Positions 9,264 through 18,367 are shown, counted from the stretch's first letter. The stretch: 64,000 bases of DNA from JAGVSR01 sp963786675 (GCA_963786675.1 CAWAZY010000001.1:410187-474186), one strand, 5' to 3'. Numbers and translations are program-made. Notes: generated by a model from the sequence alone, not told the origin.

Positions 9264-10811
9264 TCACTCCCACTCGATCGTGCCGGGCGGTTTCGATGTC
9301 ACGTCATAGACCACGCGATTGACGCCGCGCACCTCGTTGATGATGCGTGTGGCCACGCGGCCCAGAAATCCCATGTCGAAAGGATAGAAATCCGCCGTCA
9401 TGCCATCAACGGATGTCACGGCGCGCAGGCCCAGCACATGGTCGTAGGTCCGCCCGTCGCCCATCACGCCCACCGTGCGCACGGGCAGCAGCACGGCGAA
9501 TGCCTGCCAAATGGCGTCGTACAATCCGGCACGCCGGATTTCATCGAGGTAGATGGCGTCCGCCTTGCGCAGAATGTCGAGCTTCTCCGGCGTGATCTCT
9601 CCGGGAATGCGGATGGCAAGACCGGGACCTGGAAACGGATGCCGGCCGACGAAGGCTTCAGGCAGACCCAGTTCGCGGCCGAGTGCGCGCACTTCGTCCT
9701 TGAAGAGTTCGCGCAGCGGTTCCACGAGCTTCATGTTCATGCGCTCGGGCAGCCCGCCGACATTGTGGTGCGACTTGATCGTGACCGATGGTCCGCCCGT
9801 GAACGACACGCTCTCGATGACATCGGGATACAGCGTTCCCTGGGCGAGGAATTCGGCGCCACCGATCTTTTTGGCTTCCTGTTCGAACACATCGATGAAC
9901 AGACGCCCGATGGTCTTCCGCTTGGCTTCCGGATCGGACACGCCCTTCAGTTCGCCAAGGAACAATTCGGTCACATCCACGTGGACCAGCGGAATATTGT
10001 AGTGACCGCGGAACAGATCGACGACCTGCTCGGCTTCCGCCAGACGCATCAGGCCATGATCGACGAACACGCAGGTGAGCTGATCGCCGATCGCCTCGTG
10101 GATGAGAACGGCGGCGACGGCGCTATCGACGCCGCCTGACAGCCCGCAGATCACCCGGCCGCTGCCAACCTGCGCGCGGATCTTGGCGATCATCTCGCGG
10201 CGGTAGGCCGCCATGGTCCAATCCGATTTCAACCCGGCGATCTTGTGGACGAAGTTGGAGATCAGGCGCGCGCCGTCGGGCGTATGCACGACTTCCGGGT
10301 GGAACTGCACGGCATAGAAGCGGCGCGCCTCGTCGGCGACGGCCGCGTAGGGTGCATTTTCGCTGGTGGCTATGACCTTGAATCCGTCCGGCAGGCGCGT
10401 GACCCGATCGCCATGGCTCATCCACACCTGATGACGTTCGCCCGTGGCCCACACGCCGTCGAACAGCGGCGAGGCCTCGCGCACGTCGAGCATGGCGCGT
10501 CCGAATTCGCGATGGTGGCCGGTCTCGACCTTGCCGCCGAGCTGCTCGGCCATGGTCTGCTGCCCATAGCAGATGCCGAGCACCGGAATGCCGGCATCGA
10601 ACACACCCTGCGGCGCGCGCGGACTGTTGTCTTCCGTCACCGACGCTGGCCCGCCCGAGAGGATCACGGCCTTGGGCGCCATCTTCGCGAAGGCTGCCTC
10701 CGCGCTCTGGAAGGGATGGATTTCGCAATAGACGCCGCTTTCGCGCACCCGCCGCGCGATCAGCTGCGTTACCTGACTGCCGAAATCGATGATGAGGACG
10801 CTATCGGTCAT
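9264..10811 (-). CDS. guaA: GMP synthase (glutamine-hydrolysing)
   Basis: Converts XMP to GMP using ATP and glutamine, the last step of guanine nucleotide synthesis. The 515 residues are close to the 525 of the E. coli enzyme. The class I amidotransferase domain (residues 1-200) has the nucleophile in GICYGQQTMA and the His-Glu pair in QFHPEVVH. The ATP pyrophosphatase domain begins with the P-loop SGGVDSAVAAVL, and the C-terminal dimerisation domain ends in KPPGTIEWE, typical of GuaA. The frame is open upstream, but GGGAG just before the ATG at 10811 and homology of MTDSVLIIDFGSQVTQLIAR fix this start. guaB lies 6 kb away on the same strand. Confidence 0.97.
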   Translation of the reverse strand: MTDSVLIIDFGSQVTQLIARRVRESGVYCEIHPFQSAEAAFAKMAPKAVILSGGPASVTEDNSPRAPQGVFDAGIPVLGICYGQQTMAEQLGGKVETGHHREFGRAMLDVREASPLFDGVWATGERHQVWMSHGDRVTRLPDGFKVIATSENAPYAAVADEARRFYAVQFHPEVVHTPDGARLISNFVHKIAGLKSDWTMAAYRREMIAKIRAQVGSGRVICGLSGGVDSAVAAVLIHEAIGDQLTCVFVDHGLMRLAEAEQVVDLFRGHYNIPLVHVDVTELFLGELKGVSDPEAKRKTIGRLFIDVFEQEAKKIGGAEFLAQGTLYPDVIESVSFTGGPSVTIKSHHNVGGLPERMNMKLVEPLRELFKDEVRALGRELGLPEAFVGRHPFPGPGLAIRIPGEITPEKLDILRKADAIYLDEIRRAGLYDAIWQAFAVLLPVRTVGVMGDGRTYDHVLGLRAVTSVDGMTADFYPFDMGFLGRVATRIINEVRGVNRVVYDVTSKPPGTIEWE

Positions 10812-11041
10812 GGAGCTCCCGAGCGGGCCGCCCCGCCGATTTACTGGTATCAGCCGGGGTAGACCACCGGGCTGCCAGACCGTCAAGACGGACCGATGAC
10901 GCAAAGCCGGTTCGCGCACCGAATTGGCGGATTTGCCCACGACTTGCCGGCATCCTCTCCAGGACAGACTTGCCCCGCTCTCCGGTTTCCCCCAGCATCC
11001 GGCATCCTCGATGCGCGAATGCGATTCACCCGGGACTTGGC

Positions 11042-11791
11042 ATGGATTTCGATATCAACGTCTGGACGGTCTTTCTCGCCGCCCTGATCACGGCGGTTGC
11101 AACGGGCCTCGGCGCTTTGCCATTCCTGGTCCTGCGAACGCTCAGTCCATTCTGGATCTCGGTCGCGAATGCGGTGGCGTGCGGACTGATGCTCGCGGCA
11201 ACCCACGCACTCATTGACGAAGGCGTGGGGCTTGGGCCCGAGCGCGTGCTGCTGGGCGTGCTCATCGGGCTCGCGGGCATCATGCTGGCCAAACGCTGGC
11301 TCGATGGCAAAAATCACCTGGAGATTGCCAACCTCGGCGGGCTCGACGCGCGCAAGGCCATTCTCATCATCGCGGTCATGACGGCCCACTCATTCGCGGA
11401 GGGCGTGGGGGTCGGCGTCTCATTCGGAGGCTCACAGGAACTGGCCACGTTCATCACGGCGGCCATCGCCGTGCACAACATCCCTGAGGGCCTCGCCATC
11501 GCCCTGGTCCTCATTCCGCGCGGAACGCCCGTGTGGCAGGCAGCGCTGTGGGGTGTTTTTTCAAGCCTGCCCCAACCCATCGCGGCCGTGCCGTCCTACC
11601 TCGCGGTGTCGACGTTCGCGCCGTTCTTGCCCATCGGCTTTGGCATCGCTGGCGGCGCCATGCTGTGGATGGTCTTTGCCGAACTCATTCCCGATGCCAA
11701 CAAGAACGCGAGTCCGGCAACAGTTGGCTTCGTCATCACCCTCGCGTTTGCTGCCATGCTCGCGTTTCAGGTTCTCATCCTGAAGGGTTGA
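11042..11791 (+). CDS. ZIP family divalent metal transporter
   Basis: A 249-residue integral membrane protein with about eight hydrophobic helices. Helices IV and V carry the two ZIP metal-site motifs, HSFAEGVGVG (near residue 118) and HNIPEGLAIA (near 146). Such proteins import zinc, iron or related divalent metals. The loop after helix III is short and lacks the histidine-rich tract of eukaryotic ZIPs. The gene is convergent with tspO, and their 3' ends overlap by about 25 bp as the frames stand. The metal cannot be told from sequence. Confidence 0.9.
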   Translation: MDFDINVWTVFLAALITAVATGLGALPFLVLRTLSPFWISVANAVACGLMLAATHALIDEGVGLGPERVLLGVLIGLAGIMLAKRWLDGKNHLEIANLGGLDARKAILIIAVMTAHSFAEGVGVGVSFGGSQELATFITAAIAVHNIPEGLAIALVLIPRGTPVWQAALWGVFSSLPQPIAAVPSYLAVSTFAPFLPIGFGIAGGAMLWMVFAELIPDANKNASPATVGFVITLAFAAMLAFQVLILKG

Positions 11792-12240
11792 GGCGCCACA
11801 CCGCAAAGTTCAGAGCACGCCGCGAAACTGACCCAGAAGAAGTAGGGCACGAACAACCATGCGGCGATGCGGTCGATAGGCCATGCGAGAAGAATGAAGC
11901 CCACGACCGAAAGCCAGAGCAGCACGAGATCGACCAAGGCTAGACCGATCTCCTGCCGGCCGAACATGATCCACGACCACGCCATATTGAATATGAGCCC
12001 GATGCCCCACACCACCAGTGCCGCGCCCATGCCCTGCGCTTCCCACACGCGCCAACCAGCGATGGCGATCATGAGGTAGAGCACCGTCCAAGCGATGGGG
12101 AACAGCCAGTTCGGCGGCGTCCAGGACGGCCTGTTGAGGCTTTCGTACCAGGGTCCGGGGCTGAATAGCGCGCCGGTCGTTGCGGCTGCGCCGACGAGCA
12201 GAACAAACACAAACAGAGATATCGTGAGGCTCATGATCAA
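11767..12240 (-). CDS. tspO: TspO/MBR family tryptophan-rich sensory protein, frameshifted at the C-terminus
   Basis: A five-helix inner-membrane protein that binds porphyrins in the TspO/peripheral benzodiazepine receptor family. The first 140 residues are typical, with PGPWYESLNRPSWTPPNW, FPIAWTVLYLMIAIAGW and WSWIMFGRQ. The last residues in this frame (AACSELCGVAPQPFRMRT) do not fit. If one base near 11816-11822 is removed, the other frame reads ALNFAVWRLNPSG and stops at 11775, which is exactly the family's usual end. The gene therefore carries one extra base, real or from sequencing. In Rhodobacter TspO affects oxygen-dependent photosynthesis gene expression; its role here is unknown. 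Confidence 0.88.
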   Translation of the reverse strand: MIMSLTISLFVFVLLVGAAATTGALFSPGPWYESLNRPSWTPPNWLFPIAWTVLYLMIAIAGWRVWEAQGMGAALVVWGIGLIFNMAWSWIMFGRQEIGLALVDLVLLWLSVVGFILLAWPIDRIAAWLFVPYFFWVSFAACSELCGVAPQPFRMRT

Positions 12241-12307
12241 TCCTGTTGTGGAAAGTTGCTTTTAGGGGTGTACGTCTCGCATCCCGAACCGGATGTCCAG
12301 CAAAGTC

Positions 12308-13240
12308 TCAATTCGTACCGCCATCCCGTGCCCCAGCGCCGCCGATCAGCGCGCGCAAGCCGTCAAGAACCTCCGGGATATGCTCGAACACCCAGAAGTG
12401 CGCGGCACCGTCCACCAGATTCAACGTGCAGGACGGCAGGCGGTCTGCGAGATGAAGCGTCGCGGCAACGGGCACGATTGTATCCGCCGTTCCCTGCCAT
12501 ATGATCGACGCGGACTGGATCGCCGCGTAATCGACGTTCCACGGCTGACCGAATATGGCGAGGTCGCGCGCGGCCCCCTCACCGCCTTGCCGAAAGGCCT
12601 CAAGCGTCATTTCGCGCACGATGACGTGGACATCCGGACGCGCGAGAATAGCCCTGTCGGGGGCAGCCGTCATGCGCGATAGCATTCCAGACAACGAATC
12701 CGGTGCCTGACCGAAAACAACCGCCGCCAATTTGGCGCCGGGAACGGTTAGCCACATGCGCTGTGACAAATTCAGGAAGAAGCGGCGCTGCAACAGGCCA
12801 GGCTCCGGTCCCGGCACCGCCGCAGCGGCCATCGTTTCAGCAATGGGACCCATCGGCGAGACAAGTGCCAGTCCCGACACGCGCGGACCCAATGCCGCGG
12901 TCAAGGCGACGGCGTAGGGTGATCCTCCCGAAATCCCGAGCACACCGAACCGCTCAAGCCCCATCGCGTCCACAACATGCCGCAACCATGTCGTCCGGGT
13001 GGACAGCGTTGCCGGCCCTGCCTCCAGGGGCGTCAGGCCGTAGCCCGGCCGATCTGGCGCCAGAAGCCGCAGACCGCACTCACGCGCCGCGTCGTCGGCA
13101 GCAGCGTACATCAGACGGCAGGCAGGGGTTCCGTGCAGGGCCAGCACGGGCAGACCCGCCGGATCACCGTATTCGGCAAAGCCGCAGCGGCGGCCGTCGC
13201 CAAGATCGAGGATCTGACTTCCACGATTTTCCAAGGTCAT
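12308..13240 (-). CDS. Alpha/beta hydrolase
   Basis: A 310-residue cytoplasmic alpha/beta-hydrolase fold protein. The oxyanion region is LALHGTPACRLM near residue 33, the nucleophile elbow is GISGGSP near 103, the acid is probably the Asp in GTADTIVPV and the base is the His in DGAAHFWVFE, so the catalytic triad is complete. A cap region with Met- and Gln-rich helices lies between the nucleophile and the acid. The substrate is not recognisable. The ATG at 13240 follows a GGAATAGG-like ribosome binding site. It lies 67 bp downstream of tspO's start on the same strand and is divergent from the first SET-domain gene. Confidence 0.85.
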   Translation of the reverse strand: MTLENRGSQILDLGDGRRCGFAEYGDPAGLPVLALHGTPACRLMYAAADDAARECGLRLLAPDRPGYGLTPLEAGPATLSTRTTWLRHVVDAMGLERFGVLGISGGSPYAVALTAALGPRVSGLALVSPMGPIAETMAAAAVPGPEPGLLQRRFFLNLSQRMWLTVPGAKLAAVVFGQAPDSLSGMLSRMTAAPDRAILARPDVHVIVREMTLEAFRQGGEGAARDLAIFGQPWNVDYAAIQSASIIWQGTADTIVPVAATLHLADRLPSCTLNLVDGAAHFWVFEHIPEVLDGLRALIGGAGARDGGTN

Positions 13241-13337
13241 GCCATTTGCCTATTCCGTGCCCTCTTGTTCCGGATCAGTGGCAGTGCGAGGACTACGCGC
13301 CAAGGCCACCCTGCACATAAACAGATCAGAGTGATCA

Positions 13338-13733
13338 ATGCTCCTCGTCAAGACACGGATTGGACCGAGCGCGATCGAAGGCATAGGCCTATTCGCAGCC
13401 GAACCCATTCCCGCAGGTACGGTCACTTGGCGCTTCATGACTAGTTTCGATCAACTCTTTTCCGACGCGGAGTTTGCCGTTCTTCCTGAACCGGTCCGCG
13501 CGTGCCTGGAAACGTATGGCTATCTGCATGCACCCAGCGCACTGTGGGTCCTGTGCCTCGACAACGCCCGCTTTATGAACCACGCCGACGACCCCAATAC
13601 GGCGGGGGTGCATGATAACGGCGCCATCGACGGTTACGACATCGCAACTCGCGATATCGCCGAAGGCGAGGAACTGACCTGTGACTACCGCCAGTTCGAC
13701 GGGTCTTTCGCGAAGAAACTTGGTGTGGGCTAA
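13338..13733 (+). CDS. Small SET-domain protein
   Basis: A 131-residue protein that is almost nothing but a SET domain. It shows the SAM-binding GIGLFAAEPIPAGT at the N-terminus, the FMNHADDPN motif (the family's RFINHxCxPN) near residue 80, and the C-terminal EGEELTCDY. SET domains transfer methyl groups from SAM to lysines; bacterial substrates are mostly unknown. It lacks a post-SET cysteine cluster. The stop codon abuts the first copy of the hairpin array, and a second SET gene converges from the other side. The pair share the fold but are quite different in sequence, so they are not a recent duplication. Confidence 0.85.
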   Translation: MLLVKTRIGPSAIEGIGLFAAEPIPAGTVTWRFMTSFDQLFSDAEFAVLPEPVRACLETYGYLHAPSALWVLCLDNARFMNHADDPNTAGVHDNGAIDGYDIATRDIAEGEELTCDYRQFDGSFAKKLGVG

Positions 13734-13734
13734 C

Positions 13735-13940
13735 CACACTCGGCAGGCCGGTGTGGGGTTTTTCCCTTGCCCACACTCGGCAGGCCGGTGTGGGGTTTTT
13801 CCCTTGCCCACACTCGGCAGGCCGGTGTGGGGTTTTTCCTTTGCCCACACTCGGCAGGCCGGTGTGGGTTTTTCCTTTGCCCACACTCGGCAGGCCGGTG
13901 TGGGTTTTTCCCTTGCCCACACTCGGCAGGCCGGTGTGGG
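13735..13940 (+). repeat. Six tandem copies of a terminator-like hairpin
   Basis: Six near-identical 36-37-bp units begin at 13735, 13772, 13809, 13846, 13882 and 13918. Each starts with a hairpin whose arms are CCCACAC and GTGTGGG around an inner CGG/CCG pair, followed by TTTTTCCCTTGC or TTTTTCCTTTGC. On the plus strand each is therefore a stem plus T-run. The array fills the whole gap between two convergent SET-domain genes, and TGTGGGCTAACC occurs at both borders. It is best read as an amplified intrinsic terminator. Confidence 0.9.
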
Positions 13941-14522
13941 CTAACCTGCTCGCGCACGCCCGCCAACGGGAAGGCGGCTCAAGACGCCGGTGGACGATTT
14001 CGCTGCGAGGCGCCGCTTGAGGCGCGCGATGCGACGCTGCAAATAGGGCGAGAAGTAACCCTGATAACGCTGCCAGAGTTCCGGCCGCTGCCAATCATCG
14101 CCCGTCACGCGGCCCCGGCATTGCGCTGCGCCGCAGCGGCACTCGAATTCATCGTAGGGTGACCCGTCGCTCATGGCGTAGTCGTAGGAGATTTCTTCCC
14201 CAGGACTGATATCGCGCATGGCGACCAGAGCGATCTGACCCGATAGGCCGGCGTTGGGCGCGCACGCGTGATTGACGTAGTCGGGTGGCTCGCAATCCGT
14301 AACGGAGACCAGATAATGGTTCTCTTCGACCTGAAGGGAATGACGGCGGAAGTCATCGGGTAGCGTCGCCAGGAGATCACTGTCGACCAGAGTGCCGCTC
14401 CACACGACGATGAGTTCGCCTTTCGCGATCGGCGCGCGTGCGACGACGCAGTAGCCTCCCCGGTCCGAGGCCTCGCGGACTTCACATTTGACCGATAAAA
14501 ACGAGGTGCTGCTGGATGTCAT
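13941..14522 (-). CDS. SET-domain protein with post-SET motif
   Basis: A 193-residue SET-domain protein. Motifs in order are GGYCVVARAPIAKGELIVVW (SAM-binding start), YVNHACAPN near residue 102, SPGEEISYDYAMSD near 130, and a cysteine post-SET segment FECRCGAAQCRG near 150, which should bind zinc with the cysteine of NHAC. A basic C-terminal tail (RRIARLKRRLAAKS) could contact nucleic acid or ribosomes. The frame is open far upstream, but the first 75 residues there are Arg-rich and unlike the family, so the ATG at 14522 is preferred. Bacterial SET proteins may methylate a host or self lysine; the substrate is unknown. Confidence 0.82.
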   Translation of the reverse strand: MTSSSTSFLSVKCEVREASDRGGYCVVARAPIAKGELIVVWSGTLVDSDLLATLPDDFRRHSLQVEENHYLVSVTDCEPPDYVNHACAPNAGLSGQIALVAMRDISPGEEISYDYAMSDGSPYDEFECRCGAAQCRGRVTGDDWQRPELWQRYQGYFSPYLQRRIARLKRRLAAKSSTGVLSRLPVGGRARAG

Positions 14523-14903
14523 CTGGGCCTCGATAGGTCCAATCTGCGCGCGCGCCCACGGATCGAAGGGACGTCGCGGCGCGACGGCACATAACTCTGG
14601 AAGTGAAAAAATAGTTCGCGTGCCCGCCTTGTGCAGGCGGAGTGGGGAACGCCGAAACCGCATGCCTCTAGGGCCATGGCCGACGAGTGTCTCCGGCACC
14701 TTGCCGGGGACGGGTGTCCCACGGACGCAGGCGTGATTGAAGCGCAACGGAAAAGTCGCGCGCCGGTTATGTGGACTTGGTCTAAGTCTATCCCCCGGGG
14801 CGGAGCCACGCGTTTAAGGCGGGCCCAGACGCAATAGCTATCGCACGCTTGCGGCTTTGCAAGATCCCCCCAGCAGATAATCTTGTGCGTGAACCCGGAG
14901 CGC
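14523..14903. other. Intergenic region upstream of the post-SET gene
   Basis: About 380 bp between the start of the SET gene and the end of rsmB, both on the minus strand. It is GC-rich except for a short A/T patch near 14606-14612. No gene is evident; the SET gene's promoter is expected here. Confidence 0.4.
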
Positions 14904-16202
14904 TCAGCCCGCCGCCCGGCGCTGGAGCACGGCGATGAAAAATCCGTCAGTGCCGTGGCTGGCGGGCGTCAACTGGAGGGTGGTATTCGATCCATCCGCA
15001 GATTGCGGCGGTTCGGTACCCAGCGCCGCGCGCCAAGCCTCGGGATAGGGAATGATTTCAAAGTCAGGGGCGCTGGAGAGAAACGCCGTCACGCTGCCGG
15101 TGTTCTCTTCCGGCAGGACCGAACACGTAACGTAGATGAGCCGGCCGCCCGGCTTGACCAGGCCCCGGGCCGTCTCCAGCACGGCGGCCTGTTCGGCTTG
15201 CCGCTCCTCGATGTTGCGCGGCTTCAGCTTCCACTTCGATTCCGGCCGCCGCCGCCAGACACCCGTGCCGGTGCACGGCGCATCTACCAGAACGACGTCG
15301 AATTTTTCATTGAGCGCGGCGAGCGCCTTCCGGTCGCCCCCCTTCAAGATCTGGACGTTGCGCACGCCTGCGCGTTTCACCCGGTCGAAAATCGGCTTCA
15401 GGCGGTTGCGATCCTCGTCATAGGCGTAGATCTGCCCTGTGTTCTGCATCTGCGCGGCCAGAGCGAGCGTCTTGCCGCCCGCTCCCGCGCACAGGTCGAG
15501 CACCTGCAGACGCGGCCCGGCCCCGGCCATCAACGCGGCGATCTGCGAGCCCTCATCCTGGATTTCGCACCATCCAGCCTGGAACGCGGCTTCCGCCTCA
15601 AGATTTGGCGTGCGTGCGGTCCCAGCTGGCGCGGGAACGCGCACACCCAGCGGCGACAAGGCCGAGGGCACGGCGCCAAATTCGGCGAGCGCCTTGAGAA
15701 CCTTTTCTTGGGTGGCTTTCAGCGTATTGACGCGCAGATCAGCCGGTCCGCGCTCGGCAAGCTTGCGGCCCTCGGCGATGGCGTTGTCGCCGAACGCCTT
15801 TTCAAAGCTCGCCCACAGCCATTCGGGAACATCCGCCTGCACATGTGCGGGTGCACCGGCGAGGTCACGATCCAATCCAGTGCGCTCATCAGGGGTCAGC
15901 GCGGCGGGCGCATGATTATCGCCGTCGCATTGGGCCGCGACGTTATCCGGCTCCATGCCGAATGCGGCCGGTGCGGCCCCGATGGCGAGTGCGCGGGGCG
16001 TATCCGCACCCATCGCCCAGGCGATGGACGCACGCCGGCGCAGGGCGTCGTACACCAAGCCGCCGATGGCATTGCGATCCCCTGAGCCAGCAAAGCGGTG
16101 CGCCTTGCCCCAGTCGGAGAGCGCGATACCAACCGGCTGATGGCGAGTGAGGATCGTGTCCAGAACTTCAATGGCAGCCGCGATTCGCGCGCCGGGTCTC
16201 AT
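14904..16202 (-). CDS. rsmB: RsmB-like rRNA/tRNA cytosine-C5 methyltransferase
   Basis: SAM-dependent m5C RNA methyltransferase of the NOL1/NOP2/Sun family, 432 residues. The N-terminal half carries the NusB-like and pre-catalytic RNA-binding parts, ending in GWCEIQDEGSQI. The Rossmann domain shows LDLCAGAGGKTLALAA (motif I), DAPCTGTG with the motif IV cysteine and YVTCSVLPEEN with the catalytic motif VI cysteine. It may methylate C967 of 16S rRNA like E. coli RsmB, though paralogues are hard to tell apart. It begins 6 bp after the MAPEG gene, so it is the last gene of the guaB operon. Confidence 0.88.
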   Translation of the reverse strand: MRPGARIAAAIEVLDTILTRHQPVGIALSDWGKAHRFAGSGDRNAIGGLVYDALRRRASIAWAMGADTPRALAIGAAPAAFGMEPDNVAAQCDGDNHAPAALTPDERTGLDRDLAGAPAHVQADVPEWLWASFEKAFGDNAIAEGRKLAERGPADLRVNTLKATQEKVLKALAEFGAVPSALSPLGVRVPAPAGTARTPNLEAEAAFQAGWCEIQDEGSQIAALMAGAGPRLQVLDLCAGAGGKTLALAAQMQNTGQIYAYDEDRNRLKPIFDRVKRAGVRNVQILKGGDRKALAALNEKFDVVLVDAPCTGTGVWRRRPESKWKLKPRNIEERQAEQAAVLETARGLVKPGGRLIYVTCSVLPEENTGSVTAFLSSAPDFEIIPYPEAWRAALGTEPPQSADGSNTTLQLTPASHGTDGFFIAVLQRRAAG

Positions 16203-16208
16203 ATTGCC

Positions 16209-16631
16209 TCACACCGTGGTCAGGACGTGCACGGCGAGCTTGATCCACATGGCCAACAGAATGACGTTGCTCAGGAGGTAGACCAGGAACCGATGCAGGA
16301 TGTTGTTATAGGTTGTATGGATGATCGCGTGCACAAGCCGCACCACGACGTAGGTCCAGGCCAGTGTCGTCATCAGGCTGTCGACGGCGCCCGTCAGCAT
16401 CGCGAATAGCACGACCGCGTAAAACAGGATCGGCATTTCGAGCTGATTGTGGAACGCATTTGAAACGACGCCCGCACGGCCCGGCCAAACCGGGCGCACG
16501 CCCGGATCGCTGCGCTGGATTTTGCCGGCCCGGATGGCGGCGACCCGCTCCTTGCCCATCCAGAAAAGCAGAAAGAACGTCAGGCCGGCCTGCACCAAGA
16601 CAGGCTTTACGATACTGATGTCGGTGGGCAT
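16209..16631 (-). CDS. MAPEG family membrane protein
   Basis: A 140-residue protein with four predicted transmembrane helices. It resembles the MAPEG superfamily of glutathione- and eicosanoid-related membrane proteins in size and in motifs such as SNAFHNQLEMPILFYAVV after helix I and VVVRLVHAIIHTTYN in helix III. Bacterial members are mostly of unknown substrate. It is 15 bp downstream of guaB and 6 bp upstream of rsmB, clearly an operon member. Confidence 0.85.
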   Translation of the reverse strand: MPTDISIVKPVLVQAGLTFFLLFWMGKERVAAIRAGKIQRSDPGVRPVWPGRAGVVSNAFHNQLEMPILFYAVVLFAMLTGAVDSLMTTLAWTYVVVRLVHAIIHTTYNNILHRFLVYLLSNVILLAMWIKLAVHVLTTV

Positions 16632-16646
16632 TGGCGTTAGCTTTCC

Positions 16647-18146
16647 TTAGAGGCCGCCAGGGTAGTTCGGGCTTTCGCGCGTGATCAGAACACCGTGGGC
16701 ATGGCTCTCGCGCATGGATGCCGGTGAGATTCGAACGAACTCGGCTTTCTGGCGCAGATCTTCGAGTGTGGCGGCACCCGTGTAGCCCATGCCGGCGCGC
16801 AGGCCGCCAACCAACTGGTGCAGCACGCCTTCCGCAGGACCCTTGTAGGGCACCTGCCCCTCGATACCTTCAGGCACCAGCTTCAACGCGTCTTTGACTT
16901 CCTGCTGGAAGTAGCGGTCGGCCGAGCCACGCGCCATCGCCCCCACCGAGCCCATGCCACGATAGGCCTTATAGGTCCGCCCCTGGTAGAGGTAGGTCTC
17001 GCCCGGAGCCTCATCCGTCCCCGCCAAGAGCGAGCCGATCATGACGCAATCGGCGCCGGCGGCCAGTGCCTTCACGATATCGCCGGAAAAGCGGATGCCG
17101 CCGTCGGCGATGATCGGAATGCCGTGCTTATGGGCTTCCGCCGAACAGTTCATGATCGCGGTGAGCTGCGGCACGCCAACGCCAGCGACGATGCGCGTGG
17201 TGCAGATCGAGCCCGGACCGATGCCGACCTTCACGGCATCCGCTCCGGCTTCGATCAACGCCCGCGTGGCGGCAGCCGTGGCGACATTGCCCGCCGCGAC
17301 CTGCACGGAGTTCGAAAGCTTCTTGATGCGTTTGACCATGTCGATGACGTGCTTGGAATGACCGTGCGCGGTATCGACCACGATGAGATCGCAGCCCGCT
17401 GCGATCAGCGCCTCCGTCCGCGCGAACCCATCATCACCAACCGTGGTCGCCGCCGCGACGCGCAGACGGCCTTCCTCGTCCTTGCAGGCGTTGGGATGCT
17501 TCTGCGCCTTCTCGATGTCCTTCACCGTGATCAGTCCAATGCACTGGAACTGATCATCGACGACAATCAGCTTTTCGATGCGATGCTGATGCAGCAGCTT
17601 GCGCGCCTCGCCCTGGCTGACACCGCGTTCGACGGTGATGAGGCGTTCCTTGGTCATCAACTCGGAAACGGGCGTCTCCATATTGGTGGCAAAGCGCACG
17701 TCGCGGTTGGTCAGGATGCCGACCAGCTTGCCCTTGCCCGAGGTTGTGCCGGGGGTCTCGACCACCGGAATGCCGGAAATCGAATGCTTCGACATCAAGG
17801 CCAGGGCTTCGTGCAGCTTGGCGTCGGGCGCGATGGTGACAGGGTTAAGAACGATGCCGCTCTCGTACTTCTTGACCTGGGTCACATGCCCGCCCTGATC
17901 TTTAGGCTCCAGGTTGCGGTGCAACACACCGATGCCACCCTCCTGAGCCATGGCGATCGCGAGCCGGCCTTCGGTCACCGTATCCATGGCCGACGAGATG
18001 ATCGGAATGTTCACTTTGATCGACTTCGTCACGTGCGAGGCGACATTGACCTGACCCGGCATGACTTCAGAGGCGGCGGGCACGAGCAGGACGTCATCAA
18101 ACGTCAGCGCCAACCCCAAATCGTTGACGATTGGGCTTTTCGCCAT
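16647..18146 (-). CDS. guaB: Inosine-5'-monophosphate dehydrogenase
   Basis: Oxidises IMP to XMP with NAD, the rate-limiting step of guanine nucleotide synthesis. 499 residues, standard length. N-terminal ALTFDDVLLVPAASEVMPG is the family start. A pair of CBS domains spans about residues 95-210 (GIPVVETPG, LVGILTNRDVRF, LIVVDDQFQCIGLITVKDIE). The catalytic loop GPGSICTTRIVAGVG contains the active-site cysteine, and GRTYKAYRGMGSVGAM the flap region. AAGGAG lies 6 bases before the ATG. It leads an operon with the MAPEG and rsmB genes; guaA is nearby on the same strand. Confidence 0.97.
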   Translation of the reverse strand: MAKSPIVNDLGLALTFDDVLLVPAASEVMPGQVNVASHVTKSIKVNIPIISSAMDTVTEGRLAIAMAQEGGIGVLHRNLEPKDQGGHVTQVKKYESGIVLNPVTIAPDAKLHEALALMSKHSISGIPVVETPGTTSGKGKLVGILTNRDVRFATNMETPVSELMTKERLITVERGVSQGEARKLLHQHRIEKLIVVDDQFQCIGLITVKDIEKAQKHPNACKDEEGRLRVAAATTVGDDGFARTEALIAAGCDLIVVDTAHGHSKHVIDMVKRIKKLSNSVQVAAGNVATAAATRALIEAGADAVKVGIGPGSICTTRIVAGVGVPQLTAIMNCSAEAHKHGIPIIADGGIRFSGDIVKALAAGADCVMIGSLLAGTDEAPGETYLYQGRTYKAYRGMGSVGAMARGSADRYFQQEVKDALKLVPEGIEGQVPYKGPAEGVLHQLVGGLRAGMGYTGAATLEDLRQKAEFVRISPASMRESHAHGVLITRESPNYPGGL

Positions 18147-18367
18147 GGAAGTCTCCTTGTCGCGAGGGTGACAGATGGGCCGCGGAACCGGGCCGGAATC
18201 AAGTCGGAAGCGCTATATCACCGGCAACCATGCAGGGGAAGTGCGCCCCGCCGCGCACCCGTTGATCGCGGGCCGGCCATGACCGCCCCCGGCAACATCT
18301 CCTCCGCCCTCTCCGCATCGAAGCGGCCGCGGTCGCCTGCCCGCCATACCGCACACGCGAAAAGCCT

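Noticed and set aside
13735..13940. Possible CRISPR array
   Set aside because: The 36-37-bp units are contiguous and nearly identical along their whole length, so there are no unique spacers, and no cas gene is nearby.
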